Positions 44,341 to 55,765 of a stretch of 64,000 bases of DNA are shown here, piece after piece. Under the pieces are notes generated by a model, which was given only the letters and a program-made list of their open reading frames with translations, searched no databases and was not told the DNA's origin. How positions within the stretch are numbered: the first letter of the stretch is position 1; each line of letters starts with the position of its first letter. Source of the stretch: Enterococcus florum (GTDB taxonomy: Bacteria > Bacillota > Bacilli > Lactobacillales > Enterococcaceae). The stretch is from assembly GCF_004309355.1 (NCBI RefSeq), contig NZ_BJCC01000001.1, forward strand, positions 124,001-188,000, read 5' to 3'. The translations under genes and the position numbers were made by a program.

Positions 44341-45315
44341 ATGCAAAAGGTGATTATTGATTGTGATCCTGGAATCGATGATGTCTTAGCTCTAGAGTAC
44401 GCGTTACGTTCAGAGGAGCTAGAGGTTCTTGCAGTGACCGTTGTAGCAGGAAATGTTCCGGTTGATCTAGGTGTGGAAAATGTGTTCAAAGTTTTGGAAC
44501 GCTGTCAGCGACTGGATGTCCCAGTCTATACTGGTGCGGCCCAGCCTTTACACAAGACCTTCGTATCTGCTCAAGATACGCACGGGATGGATGGGCTTGG
44601 AGAGAGCAACATTCCAAGAACATCGATGATTAAGGTTCAACCTACATCTGCATCAGATTTTTTAGCAGATTTTTTTAGCGAGAAGCAAGACGTGGGTATC
44701 ATTGCTCTTGGACCTTTGACGAATATTGCCATGGCGCTGGGCAAAAACCCTTGTTTAGGAAAACATTTGACTCGCTTTGTAACGATGGGTGGAACCTATA
44801 AAAGTCATGGAAATTGTTCGCCTGTGGCAGAGTTTAATTATTGGTGCGACCCGGAGGCTTCAGCCATCGTTTATCAAGATCTCGGCTGTCTGATCGAAAT
44901 GGTTGGCTTGGATGTAACCCGTCAGATTGTTTTGACACCGAATCTTTTAAATTATTGTTCGAGAATTAATCCGCATGTGCACCAGTACATGGAAAGAATC
45001 ACTCAATTTTATTTTGATTTTCATTGGAAATATGAACATCTTCTTGGTTGTGTGATCAATGACCCTCTAGCTGTTGCTTATTACATTGACCAAAGCCTTT
45101 GTCAAGGCTTTGACAGTTATACCGCTATAGAGACCAACGGCATCAGTCTTGGACAGACACTGGTTGACCGTTACGATTTTTGGCAAAAAGAGGTGAACAG
45201 CCGGATTTTAGTATCGGTGGATACTCGCCGCTTTTTCACCCAGTTTTTGACCGTCCTTTTAGATGCACCAGAAGCTTTGATCGCTTCTGATCTAAATCAA
45301 TTACAGTTAGGATGA
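44341..45315 (+). CDS. nucleoside hydrolase (IunH family)
   Basis: Cleaves the N-glycosidic bond of ribonucleosides. The N-terminal metal and ribose motif IIDCDPGIDDVLAL is intact; GNVPVDLGVENV, LGPLTNIAMAL, MGGTYKSHGN, AEFNYWCDPEA and the later INDPLAVAYY all belong to the family. The start is ATG 44341 after AAGGAGG; the 21 open codons upstream are untranslated. It has 324 residues. It overlaps the ECF S-component gene by 4 bp, which suggests that the base or nucleoside is brought in by that transporter. Confidence 0.92.
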   Translation: MQKVIIDCDPGIDDVLALEYALRSEELEVLAVTVVAGNVPVDLGVENVFKVLERCQRLDVPVYTGAAQPLHKTFVSAQDTHGMDGLGESNIPRTSMIKVQPTSASDFLADFFSEKQDVGIIALGPLTNIAMALGKNPCLGKHLTRFVTMGGTYKSHGNCSPVAEFNYWCDPEASAIVYQDLGCLIEMVGLDVTRQIVLTPNLLNYCSRINPHVHQYMERITQFYFDFHWKYEHLLGCVINDPLAVAYYIDQSLCQGFDSYTAIETNGISLGQTLVDRYDFWQKEVNSRILVSVDTRRFFTQFLTVLLDAPEALIASDLNQLQLG

Positions 45316-45866
45316 GTCATTTGAAAAAAACAACTCCCCATCAGCTTGCTTTGATGGCATTGGCCGTTGCTCTGAACATTGTTTTAGGAAACCTCGCTTT
45401 ATTCTTGAGGCTTCCAATTTATTTAGATGCAGTGGGTACGATGCTTTCAGCTGCTGCATTTGGTCCTTTTGCTGGAATTCTTACTGGATTATCCAGCGCA
45501 TTGATCACAGGACTTACAACCGATCTTTTTTCTCTTTACTTTGCACCTGTTCAAGTTTGCGTAGGTTTGATGACTGGGCTGCTCGTGTATCGACAAACCT
45601 TTAAGGGTCCCCTCATCATTAAGGCATTGCTGATCACGATTCCTGGTACGTTCATTGCTTCGCTCATCACCGTTCTATTGTTCGGAGGAATCACTTCTTC
45701 TGGATCCAGCATGATCGTACAAATCCTGAATGGATTAGGGCTCAATCAAACATTGAGTGTCTTTCTCGTACAGCTTGGAACAGATTATTTAGACCGATTT
45801 CTAGCGTTGACCCTCGTCGTTGGTGCCTTAAGAATAATGCCGAGTTATAAGAAACGAGTGTTGTAA
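45312..45866 (+). CDS. ECF transporter S component
   Basis: Substrate-binding membrane subunit of an energy-coupling factor transporter. It has 184 residues, about six hydrophobic segments, an Ala-rich first helix (LALMALAVALNIVLGN, with the Ala/small residue pattern that contacts the T component), and RLPIYLDAVGTMLSAAAFGPFAG. The shared ECF ATPases and T component are not nearby, as usual for group II. Substrate unknown; the coupling to a nucleoside hydrolase points to a nucleoside, nucleobase or modified base. Confidence 0.85.
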   Translation: MSHLKKTTPHQLALMALAVALNIVLGNLALFLRLPIYLDAVGTMLSAAAFGPFAGILTGLSSALITGLTTDLFSLYFAPVQVCVGLMTGLLVYRQTFKGPLIIKALLITIPGTFIASLITVLLFGGITSSGSSMIVQILNGLGLNQTLSVFLVQLGTDYLDRFLALTLVVGALRIMPSYKKRVL

Positions 45867-45869
45867 CCT

Positions 45870-45995
45870 TTGAGAACATCCTTTCTGAGTGTTCTTTTCT
45901 ATAAAAAAGAGACGAGACTGTAGCATAAGTCTCTGAAAAACCCTCCAGAAATGACGTGATTTGTCTGTTTTTGGAGGTTTTTTGTAAAATAAAAG
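45870..45995. terminator. series of hairpins after the ECF gene
   Basis: AGAACA / TGTTCT with TTTTCT (45870-45900) ends the plus-strand pair. GAGAC / GTCTC with T6 on the minus strand (45900-45937) and a long ACCTCCA / TGGAGGT hairpin (45940-45982) follow. The 310-bp gap 45867-46176 holds nothing else that I can support; the repeated hairpins look like a degraded mobile or repeat element. Confidence 0.5.
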
Positions 45996-46176
45996 AGTAC
46001 GGGATCACTCCCATACTCTAAGTCATTCAACCCTCGAAAAGATCAAAATCATGCATCCAAATTATACTATGAATCGACTCACCTCAGATATCTCATACTT
46101 CCTATTTTCCAAAGGAAGACAGCACTGCGTTATCAATGAATAGGTCGAATCTCTTGAAATAAATGACTCCTAGACT

Positions 46177-47214
46177 CTAGACAACTTCTCGTTGAAAAGC
46201 AGCACTGGGTTCCGCGTTCAAATCCATAGCCGCCGTGTGTTGTTTTCTCAACTCCACATGTGCAGCAGCACCAATCATTGCTGCATTGTCTCCACACAAT
46301 CGCAAAGGTGGAATAATCAGAGTCAAGTCGGGCATTTGTTCTTCCAGTGTCTGTTGCATTGCATCTCGCAGACCTTGATTTGCTGCAACTCCGCCAGCAA
46401 TGATCAACTGATATACCGGATAATTCTGACAAGCTCGAAGTGTTTTTGTAACTAACACTTCAATGACACTTGCTTGAAAACTTGCAGCAAGATCTTTACT
46501 ATCTAACTCTTCGTCCCGTTGCTGTGCATTATGGACCAAATTAATAAACGCACTTTTTAATCCGCTAAAGCTGAAATCAAAGTTGTCCTCTTTGATCATC
46601 GCACGTGGAAAGTGGAAAATATCTTCTCCTTCATGTGCTAGTCGATCAATTTCTTTGCCGCTTGGATAGGGTAACCCGAGCACTCGTCCGACTTTATCAT
46701 AAGCTTCTCCGGCTGCATCATCTCTAGTTTCTCCAATGATTTGATATGAACCATCCTCCACCATATACACTAACTCTGTGTGTCCTCCACTGACTAAGAG
46801 GGCCATCAGAGGAAATTTTAGAGGCTGAGTCAACCGAGCTGCATAAATATGTCCAGCCATGTGATTCACCGGAATCAGCGGCAATCCGTGAGCCCAAGCA
46901 AACGCCTTCGCTGCACTTAGACCAATAAGTAACGCCCCGACCAGTCCCGGACCATATGTTACAGCAACAGCTGTCAACTCTTCGGGAGCGATACCGGCTT
47001 CTTCCAGTGCTTCTTCCAAACAAATTGTAATTTGTTCCACATGGTGCCGACTGGCCACTTCAGGCACCACTCCGCCAAACCGTTGATGACTTTTGATTTG
47101 AGAGGCTACAATGTTGGAAAGGATCGCTTCTCCATTTTTTACGATCGCTACACTGGTTTCATCACAACTGCTTTCTATTGCTAATATGTATTCATCAATC
47201 TGCATTTGCTTCAT
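46177..47214 (-). CDS. tsaD: tRNA N6-adenosine threonylcarbamoyltransferase TsaD
   Basis: Catalytic subunit that transfers threonylcarbamoyl to A37 of ANN-decoding tRNAs, with TsaB and TsaE. The ASKHA fold starts [17 protein letters not shown]; the metal motif [11 protein letters not shown] (HxxxH) lies near residue 115; [10 protein letters not shown] and [11 protein letters not shown] follow. It has 345 residues from the ATG at 47214; ATG 47205 is possible but further from the GAGGGTGA site. It overlaps the rimI gene by 20 bp. Confidence 0.96.
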   Translation of the reverse strand: MKQMQIDEYILAIESSCDETSVAIVKNGEAILSNIVASQIKSHQRFGGVVPEVASRHHVEQITICLEEALEEAGIAPEELTAVAVTYGPGLVGALLIGLSAAKAFAWAHGLPLIPVNHMAGHIYAARLTQPLKFPLMALLVSGGHTELVYMVEDGSYQIIGETRDDAAGEAYDKVGRVLGLPYPSGKEIDRLAHEGEDIFHFPRAMIKEDNFDFSFSGLKSAFINLVHNAQQRDEELDSKDLAASFQASVIEVLVTKTLRACQNYPVYQLIIAGGVAANQGLRDAMQQTLEEQMPDLTLIIPPLRLCGDNAAMIGAAAHVELRKQHTAAMDLNAEPSAAFQREVV

Positions 47215-47656
47215 TCACCCTCATACTCATTAAAATAGCATCCTCGATCGGATGCGCATAATACTTTTTTCGAAGGCCGGTTTCTTTAAATCCGTACTTC
47301 CCATAAAACTGACGTGCCGACTGATTGGAGGCACGTACTTCTAAAAAGATTTGCACGATTCCCTGCTCTTTCGCATAGTCAATCAATCGCTGGATGAGAT
47401 GAAAGCCAAATCCTTGGCCTTTGTATTCTGGACGAACGGCAATGTTCGTAACTTCCAGCTCATCCAATACCTGATGAACCCCAACAAAGCCAATCACTTG
47501 CTGCTTCTCCTCAAGGATAAAATAATGACTATGTGACAAAGCGATATCCTCAGCGAAAATCTTCTTAGGCCAAGGAGAACCAAACTCGTAAGCGTGTTGA
47601 CTGATTTCCCATACTTGTTCAGCTAACTCCTGATTTATTGATTCCTTAATGATCAT
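47195..47656 (-). CDS. rimI: ribosomal protein S18-alanine N-acetyltransferase (RimI)
   Basis: GNAT acetyltransferase of 153 residues. The acetyl-CoA motif A is [24 protein letters not shown], and motif [20 protein letters not shown] is typical of RimI. It lies between tsaD and a second RimI-like gene; both junctions overlap. Confidence 0.9.
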   Translation of the reverse strand: MIIKESINQELAEQVWEISQHAYEFGSPWPKKIFAEDIALSHSHYFILEEKQQVIGFVGVHQVLDELEVTNIAVRPEYKGQGFGFHLIQRLIDYAKEQGIVQIFLEVRASNQSARQFYGKYGFKETGLRKKYYAHPIEDAILMSMRVNEANAD

Positions 47657-48198
47657 TCTTCCTGTAACCTCTTAATCATCTCCAACGCATCTTCATGATC
47701 TTCCGTGTAATAATTCCTGCGAATGGACAGGCTTTCAAACCCAAGACGCCGATACAGTCTCTGGGCATCCTTGTTACTGACCCGCACTTCTAAAGAGAGG
47801 GTGATACAGCCATTCATTATAGCGAATTTTTCAACTTCGTCAATCAAATAGCTGCCTAATCCCGCGTTTTGCGCATCACGCCGCACGGCCACATTTGTAA
47901 TGTGAGTATCATTTCCGATCACACGACAGCCAATGAACGCGACAATCTCTTTTTGACGAATCAGACACGCGTAAAGATGGTGAATTGGTGAATGGATCTC
48001 CGATAAAAAGGCACTCTTGGTCCAAGGTGTTTCACCAAAATAAACATCCTTTTCTAATGCAATCAACTCTTTGATATCAGCATCCATGATTGATCGAAGA
48101 ATATAATCTTCTTGATTAATGGATACTTTCTTAGGTTGTGCTAAAGGAGATCTGCGAATAAAAAAAGTTTTGATCAGTCCACTAAATTTTTTCAACAT
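47653..48198 (-). CDS. second RimI-like GNAT acetyltransferase
   Basis: 181 residues. An N-terminal basic extension of about 30 residues (FFIRRSPLAQPKKV) precedes a GNAT domain with ITNVAVRRDAQNAGLGSYLID and LEVRVSNKDAQRLYRRLGFESL. It is a paralogue of its downstream neighbour, clearly diverged. The pair in tandem inside the tsaB-tsaD operon suggests one is RimI for S18 and the other has another target; I cannot say which. Confidence 0.87.
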   Translation of the reverse strand: MLKKFSGLIKTFFIRRSPLAQPKKVSINQEDYILRSIMDADIKELIALEKDVYFGETPWTKSAFLSEIHSPIHHLYACLIRQKEIVAFIGCRVIGNDTHITNVAVRRDAQNAGLGSYLIDEVEKFAIMNGCITLSLEVRVSNKDAQRLYRRLGFESLSIRRNYYTEDHEDALEMIKRLQEE

Positions 48199-48889
48199 AA
48201 TCCGTATCCTCAGATGGGTGAGTTTTCAACCAATTTTCTTCTGCTTCTACACGTTTTAAATAGTCTGGAACAAAAGAGTGAATGTCTTCTACCGTATTTT
48301 GCTCCAAACCCAATCTTCCCAAACTTACTGCATTGGGTAAATTGAATTGATCCTCAGTAATAATGTTAGCATCCGGCAATCGTTCATAAATCAGAGTTTG
48401 AAATTTTTCCGCCTCACCGACAAAAATAGCCGGTTCCTTGAGATTATCCAGCAATTCGTCCAGCGAGACATGCTGATCCGAAAAAACAGCTTTCAATTGT
48501 TGATCTTCCCAACGATACCCGCCAGCATAAACATTTTTTCTTCTGGCATCAAACAGCGGAACGATCAAAGAATCCGTTCGAAAATTTGCCGCAATACTGG
48601 CCAAGCTTGAGACTCCGACCAACTCGATCTTCAATGTATCTGCCAATGTCTTCGCTGTCGTAACCGCAATTCGAATTCCTGTATAAGAACCTGGTCCTTG
48701 GGCAACTACGATACGATCCAAATCCTTCGGTATCAGACCACTGGCCTTCATTAATTGTTCGATCGCAGGCATCAATGTCAGGCTGTGGTTCATCTTACGA
48801 TTCAGCTGCATCGAAGCGATCACCTGCTGATCCTCTAAAACTGCGACCGCCAAGCCTTGGTTGGATGTATCGAATGCCAATAGTTTCAT
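48182..48889 (-). CDS. tsaB: threonylcarbamoyladenosine biosynthesis protein TsaB
   Basis: Non-catalytic partner that activates TsaD. MKLLAFDTSNQGLAVAVL at the N-terminus and VVAQGPGSYTGIRIAVTTAKTLAD are diagnostic; the metal-binding His motif of TsaD is absent, as expected. The start is ATG 48889 after GCGAGG; ten upstream codons are ignored. The result is 235 residues. It is the first gene of the tsaB-rimI2-rimI-tsaD operon, and all junctions overlap. Confidence 0.94.
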   Translation of the reverse strand: MKLLAFDTSNQGLAVAVLEDQQVIASMQLNRKMNHSLTLMPAIEQLMKASGLIPKDLDRIVVAQGPGSYTGIRIAVTTAKTLADTLKIELVGVSSLASIAANFRTDSLIVPLFDARRKNVYAGGYRWEDQQLKAVFSDQHVSLDELLDNLKEPAIFVGEAEKFQTLIYERLPDANIITEDQFNLPNAVSLGRLGLEQNTVEDIHSFVPDYLKRVEAEENWLKTHPSEDTDYVEKI

Positions 48890-48991
48890 AGAAATTTTCC
48901 TCGCTTTCAGATACCACATTTTATCATAAAATCAATCGTCCTTATAGCTCTCTTATAGAGATTTTAAATTAGGCCCTGATAAAGACGGCTA

Positions 48992-49037
48992 ACTGAAAAA
49001 GATGCAGAAACCTTCCAAAATAGGAAAGTTCTGCATC
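48992..49037 (-). terminator. terminator of the gal operon
   Basis: Minus-strand stem GATGCAGAA-CTTTCC / GGAAGG-TTTCTGCATC, then TTTTT, right after galR. Confidence 0.85.
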
Positions 49038-49039
49038 GC

Positions 49040-51555
<2,516 letters not shown>

Positions 51556-51604
51556 GAATAGTTCCTCCTAAATTATACTATGAATCAAAAAACACAGAAC
51601 AGTC

Positions 51605-52597
51605 TTACTTGTCTTGATATCCTTCTGGATGTTGAACATGCCAATTCCAAGCGGTTTTGATAATTGCCTGAATATCTGTATATTCAGGTTTCCAACCCAA
51701 TAGATTTTTTGCCTTTTCACTTGATGCAACCAGCGTACTAGGATCTCCAGCACGGCGCGGTCCCATAACGGCAGGAATCTCTTTATTTGTGACCTGCCTT
51801 GCAGCATCAAGCATTTCTTTGACAGAGTAACCATTGTTTGAACCTAGATTAAACACTTCACTTGCATTTCCTGCCTTCAAGTATTCCAAAGCCAAAATGT
51901 GGGCATCCGCCAAATCTTCTACCTGAACATAGTCTCGAATGCAGGTACCATCTGGCGTATCATAATCCTCTCCAAAAATCGTCAAATAATCCCTTTGGCC
52001 CAAAGCAACCTGCAAGATGATAGGTACTAAATGTGTCTCTGGATCATGATCTTCTCCAATTGAGGCATCGGATTTTGCTCCAGCCACGTTGAAATAGCGC
52101 AAAGCGACATAACGCATTCCATATGCTTCATCGCACCATTTCATCATTTTCTCCATCATCAGTTTGCTCTCACCATAGGGATTTTTAGGATTTGTAGGTG
52201 TATCTTCGCTAATTGGAGAAACTTCAGGCTCTCCATATGTAGCGGCAGTTGAAGAAAAGACGATGTGCTTCACATCAAACTCTTCCATTACCTCAAGCAA
52301 AGCTTCCATCCCTACCACGTTATTGTTAAAATACTTTAATGGATTTTCTACAGATTCACCGACCAGTGAGCTCGCCGCAAAATGAACCACACCCTCAATC
52401 GGCTCCACTTTAAAAACCTCGCGCATAAAATCTCTATCACGACAATCTCCTTGATAGAAGCGGGCTTTATTATGAACCGCTTGTCGGTGCCCCGTCAATA
52501 AATTATCTACGACCACCACGTCGTATCCTTGATTGATCATACGATCCACCGTATGAGACCCGATATACCCTGCCCCGCCTAAAACTAAAATCGCCAT
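51605..52597 (-). CDS. galE: UDP-glucose 4-epimerase
   Basis: Short-chain dehydrogenase fold that interconverts UDP-glucose and UDP-galactose. The NAD motif GGAGYIGSH is at residue 7, the catalytic Ser/Tyr-Lys pair is in SSTAATYG and [13 protein letters not shown], and [12 protein letters not shown] follows. It has 330 residues and is the first gene of the galE-galT-galR unit; an operator-like dyad lies at its promoter. Confidence 0.96.
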   Translation of the reverse strand: MAILVLGGAGYIGSHTVDRMINQGYDVVVVDNLLTGHRQAVHNKARFYQGDCRDRDFMREVFKVEPIEGVVHFAASSLVGESVENPLKYFNNNVVGMEALLEVMEEFDVKHIVFSSTAATYGEPEVSPISEDTPTNPKNPYGESKLMMEKMMKWCDEAYGMRYVALRYFNVAGAKSDASIGEDHDPETHLVPIILQVALGQRDYLTIFGEDYDTPDGTCIRDYVQVEDLADAHILALEYLKAGNASEVFNLGSNNGYSVKEMLDAARQVTNKEIPAVMGPRRAGDPSTLVASSEKAKNLLGWKPEYTDIQAIIKTAWNWHVQHPEGYQDK

Positions 52598-52626
52598 ACC
52601 AAATGCTCTCCTTTATAAATCGTTTT

Positions 52627-52658
52627 GTTTACTAAATAAATTATAGTTTGTTTAGTAA
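52627..52658 (-). promoter_or_regulatory. galE promoter region with operator-like dyads
   Basis: GTTTACTAAA (52627-52636) and the inverted TTTAGTAA (52651-52658) flank a TATAAT-type -10 on the minus strand (52640-52646). Two copies of this half site around the promoter suit a LacI-family repressor such as GalR. Confidence 0.5.
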
Positions 52659-52679
52659 TTTTTTTCAAGAGGTATAAAA

Positions 52680-52712
52680 TAAAAAAACGAAACAACGGAT
52701 TGTTTCGTTTCG
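52680..52712 (-). terminator. ridA terminator
   Basis: Minus-strand AACGAAACAA / TTGTTTCGTT stem followed by T7. Confidence 0.85.
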
Positions 52713-52724
52713 ATCATCTTATTC

Positions 52725-53102
52725 TTATTCGTTCTTTTCAGCGATTACTTCGATTTCTACCAATGCATCCATTGGTAAACGTGCCACCTCTACACAGCTC
52801 CGTGCTGGATAAGGTTCTGCAAAGCGCGACGCATAAATGTCATTTACTTTCGTAAAATTCTCCAAATCGCTGATAAAAACAGTTGCTTTTACAACATTTT
52901 CTAAAGTCAAATCAGCGGTTTTTAACAGATTCTCAATGTTTTGCAGTGACTGGGTCGTTTGCGCTTCGATCCCTTCTTGCAGCTTTCCTGTAGATGGATC
53001 GATACCTAGCTGTCCGGAAAGCAGCACTAAGTTTCCACTCGTCATTCCTTGAGAATAGGGTCCGATTGCCTTGGGTGCATTATCTGTATTGATACGTTTC
53101 AT
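52725..53102 (-). CDS. ridA: RidA family reactive enamine/imine deaminase
   Basis: Hydrolyses 2-aminoacrylate and related imines released by PLP enzymes. KAIGPYSQGM, LSGQLGIDPSTGKL, VVKATVFISDLENF and YPARSCVEVARLPMDALVEIE (with the substrate-binding Arg) are the family blocks; it has 125 residues. The start is ATG 53102, six bases after GGAGG. It is a single gene between galE and the DUF3042 gene. Confidence 0.94.
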   Translation of the reverse strand: MKRINTDNAPKAIGPYSQGMTSGNLVLLSGQLGIDPSTGKLQEGIEAQTTQSLQNIENLLKTADLTLENVVKATVFISDLENFTKVNDIYASRFAEPYPARSCVEVARLPMDALVEIEVIAEKNE

Positions 53103-53277
53103 TGTCATCCTCCTAATCATTTATTCTTCACAAGAAAATTATACTTGAAGACTAAACCGATTGCATCCGTTTTTTGTCAGCTTAGTGCTGCAATTTTCTT
53201 AATAAAATCATTTAGCTTTCCATTTTGCTGTTTTTCCCTCATAATAAAAGAAACGAGTACAAAAGGAGTGACCAGCG

Positions 53278-53445
53278 ATGCGTAAATTTACTTCCGGTTT
53301 CTTCACCGGAACCTTAGCCACAGCAGCAATAGTTGCCGGCTTTGTTTTAGGCGTGAAGAAAAAAATTATTGAACCTTTGGAAGAACAGGAAACAAAAATC
53401 GATGAAAATCGTAAAAAGGCCCGTAGAAAACGAATTGCGCGCTAA
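53278..53445 (+). CDS. DUF3042 family microprotein
   Basis: 55 residues: an N-terminal membrane helix with MRKFTSGFFTGTLATAA, an acidic stretch (IEPLEEQETKIDEN) and a very basic end (RKKARRKRIAR). It matches DUF3042, found across Lactobacillales, function unknown. The ribosome binding site AAAGGAGTGACC lies 8 nt upstream. It stands alone, with a strong bidirectional terminator after it. Confidence 0.88.
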   Translation: MRKFTSGFFTGTLATAAIVAGFVLGVKKKIIEPLEEQETKIDENRKKARRKRIAR

Positions 53446-53449
53446 TTAA

Positions 53450-53503
53450 AAAACTAGCCCACAACTGACGGAAACAATCTAATCAGTTGTGGGTTAGTTT
53501 TTT
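53450..53503. terminator. bidirectional terminator
   Basis: Stem ACTAGCCCACAACTGA / TCAGTTGTGGGTTAGT with A-run and T-run ends, between the DUF3042 gene and the convergent flavoprotein gene. Confidence 0.9.
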
Positions 53504-55326
53504 TAGGATTTTTTTTGATAGATGGATGCTGCAATCCGCTTTCCAACTAGAAAAATCCGATCGTTGTTTTTCGGGCGAGGCGTCGTGGCATTTAACCAAT
53601 CGATTCCCTCTGTCGGAACACCGTAACAATAAAGATTTTCAGAATGTTTTCCTTGTGAATCAATCACCTGATGCGAGTTTTCATCCACTAGTAATGCCCC
53701 AGTCTCCTTCTCACCATCATCAGTCAAAAGAACGTGCGGTGCTAAATAACCACGTTTCTTCATTTTCAGTATCAATGGATTGGTGGTCCGATGGTAGCTG
53801 ACAGACGGGATACGTGCCTCGATCAAACGACGAGCCGCATATCTTTGTTCTTTTGCCTGACGGCTGTAAGTCACAAATTGTCCATTTTCTCCTTTTATGA
53901 CCATCTCAGGTGCTAGAAAAACAATCAGTCCCGCTTCAACTAATGCCAACAATTGTTGCGTTCGCAAGACAGGCGGCCCCACAGTAATAAAGCCGTATTC
54001 CTTATTGTAGCTTTTCCACAACTCATTCCAAATTTCATCCGCGCTAAAACGCTGATGATCCAACATCCAATGGATCGGAAATTGAATTTCCTTTAATGTA
54101 TCAATTGCTGCGGCCACAGGACCATCCACGTTTCCTGCGAGCGCAACTTGAATACTTTGTCTCAAATAGTCCACTACAAAGCTTGAAAAATCCTGTGCAG
54201 ATACTTTCTTTGCCGGTTCGATCAACTCTTGCATCGTCAACCAGTCTTCTTTAGGAACCTGATGTTTTACTAAAGCCTCTTTTCGGTCCATTAGAACATA
54301 GTCTTGTAGGAAAGCATCTACATCAATCAACAAATTGGTCAATTTTTTTTGATAATAAACGATTTCAGCCTCTTTTTTCATCAAATCAAAGAAAATCGGT
54401 GCATCACCCGGTTTAAACTTGTCTAGACGTTCCTTTGTCAATATCTGCGGCTGCGCGTCCTCCCCTGCTTCTTTTTGATTCACTGGGCGTGGATGGTAAG
54501 GCAGACCGCCTCCAGACCCCACGATCATTCTCCCTTCATTTCCTGAGAGGCGATAGGATAATCTCCCATCTTCTTCATAAAAATGCCCACCCCAAAATTC
54601 TGGGACCATTGCTACGTAATCAAAAAAACTTAACCCGACACCACGAAATATTACATCCTCCTTGGTACCGATTTTAGATAAATCAACGGTTGCTGGATTA
54701 GCTGGTTTTTGATAATACAATTGATGTTTACGAGCGTAATTCTCTAGTTCGGCTTCTTCGTCTGTCGGGAGATCTTGTCCATGTCCTGTCGCTAAAATGA
54801 CCTGATCCACCTGCCAAGTTTCCTCTGCAAAAAGTGTAATGTGAGCGTCCATTTCCAAATCCATGATCTTCTGCGGTACCATCGTCAAACGGATCGTCGA
54901 AGGGAGCTTTTCTTTTAAGGATTGGAAGAACCATCGCTGATACAATCCGTAAAAACGTCGTTCGCAGCAATCGTTTTTCTGCAGCTTCTCAGCTTGTTTC
55001 AAAAACAGACGCTGATCTACATCTGCTTGCGTTGGAATAAATGTGAACGCCTCGCTTTTGCACCATTCGTACAGATTAGGCCCTCGAGTAGTAGATCGTC
55101 CCTTTTCTGGAGAACCATCGGAAAATAGGGTGACGTGCTGCATCACGCTATTCATAAGGACCGTCCCTCTTTGTTTAGGCGACCAAACAGCTCCGCCTGG
55201 TCCATCTGGGTCAAAGATGAAAAGCTCTATTGGAAATGTACCCGAGTGCTGGTAAATAAGCTGATCCAGCATCATCAATCCATACGGCCCCGCTCCGATT
55301 ACTGCAATTTTTTTCATGTTTTTCAT
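53503..55326 (-). CDS. FAD/NAD(P)-binding protein
   Basis: 607-residue protein with an N-terminal Rossmann motif AVIGAGPYGLMMLDQL and a long module of the FAD-NAD(P)-binding type (PF13454-like: IELFIFDPDGPGGAVWSP, VILATGHGQDLP, VIFRGVGLSFFDYVAM). The substrate is unknown. The gene starts 3 bp after the end of the DUF488 gene, so the two form an operon. Confidence 0.82.
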   Translation of the reverse strand: MKNMKKIAVIGAGPYGLMMLDQLIYQHSGTFPIELFIFDPDGPGGAVWSPKQRGTVLMNSVMQHVTLFSDGSPEKGRSTTRGPNLYEWCKSEAFTFIPTQADVDQRLFLKQAEKLQKNDCCERRFYGLYQRWFFQSLKEKLPSTIRLTMVPQKIMDLEMDAHITLFAEETWQVDQVILATGHGQDLPTDEEAELENYARKHQLYYQKPANPATVDLSKIGTKEDVIFRGVGLSFFDYVAMVPEFWGGHFYEEDGRLSYRLSGNEGRMIVGSGGGLPYHPRPVNQKEAGEDAQPQILTKERLDKFKPGDAPIFFDLMKKEAEIVYYQKKLTNLLIDVDAFLQDYVLMDRKEALVKHQVPKEDWLTMQELIEPAKKVSAQDFSSFVVDYLRQSIQVALAGNVDGPVAAAIDTLKEIQFPIHWMLDHQRFSADEIWNELWKSYNKEYGFITVGPPVLRTQQLLALVEAGLIVFLAPEMVIKGENGQFVTYSRQAKEQRYAARRLIEARIPSVSYHRTTNPLILKMKKRGYLAPHVLLTDDGEKETGALLVDENSHQVIDSQGKHSENLYCYGVPTEGIDWLNATTPRPKNNDRIFLVGKRIAASIYQKKS

Positions 55327-55329
55327 TCA

Positions 55330-55677
55330 TCATCCTACCAATTCTTTTAGTATCTGTGCTTGATTATACTTTGTGTCCTTTGCGCCGTACAACAAGGTGA
55401 CAGTGGGCTCTAGTTGTATCGTTTTCTTCAGCTCTTCCAAAGCTTCTTTGGCAGTTCCAGAAGAAAGCTCCTGAAGATACGCCAATCTAAACGCATCATA
55501 TTTTTTGGCGTCATGAGCAAACCACTTCCGCAATTCAGAACTAGGAGCGATATTCTTCAGCCACAGATTGATGCGAGCATCCTGTTTAGCGATCCCTCTT
55601 GGCCAAATGCGATCAACCAGAATTCGATACCCGTCCGAATCTTCATATTGTTCATAAATACGCTTAATTTTTACCAT
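55330..55677 (-). CDS. DUF488 family protein (YeaO-like)
   Basis: 115 residues with the DUF488 signature: KIKRIYEQYEDSDGYRILVDRIWPRGI, LWLKNIAPSSELRKWFAHD, YGAKDTKYNQAQIL. No function is established for the family. The start codon at 55677 is preceded by a hairpin that buries its ribosome binding site (55687-55709). Confidence 0.9.
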   Translation of the reverse strand: MVKIKRIYEQYEDSDGYRILVDRIWPRGIAKQDARINLWLKNIAPSSELRKWFAHDAKKYDAFRLAYLQELSSGTAKEALEELKKTIQLEPTVTLLYGAKDTKYNQAQILKELVG

Positions 55678-55686
55678 GCTATTAAC

Positions 55687-55709
55687 ACCTCTACCTACAG
55701 AGTAGAGGT
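55687..55709 (-). promoter_or_regulatory. hairpin sequestering the DUF488 ribosome binding site
   Basis: Perfect 8-bp arms ACCTCTAC / GTAGAGGT with a 7-nt loop. On the transcript the right arm contains AGAGGTG, the only Shine-Dalgarno-like sequence before the start, nine bases from the ATG. Opening of this stem would be needed for translation. Confidence 0.5.
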
Positions 55710-55727
55710 AAATGATGATTTGTGCAA

Positions 55728-55758
55728 CAAAAAAACAGGCACAACGTTTCTGCCTGTC
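55728..55758 (-). terminator. terminator of the glk-rhodanese operon
   Basis: Minus-strand ACAGGCA / TGCCTGT stem followed by T7. Confidence 0.8.
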
Positions 55759-55765
55759 TAGTAGA

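Noticed and set aside
45742-46014. Minus-strand open frame of 90 codons, possible transposase remnant
   Set aside because: Half of it is antisense to the ECF gene and the rest consists of terminator hairpins; I could not match it to a transposase.
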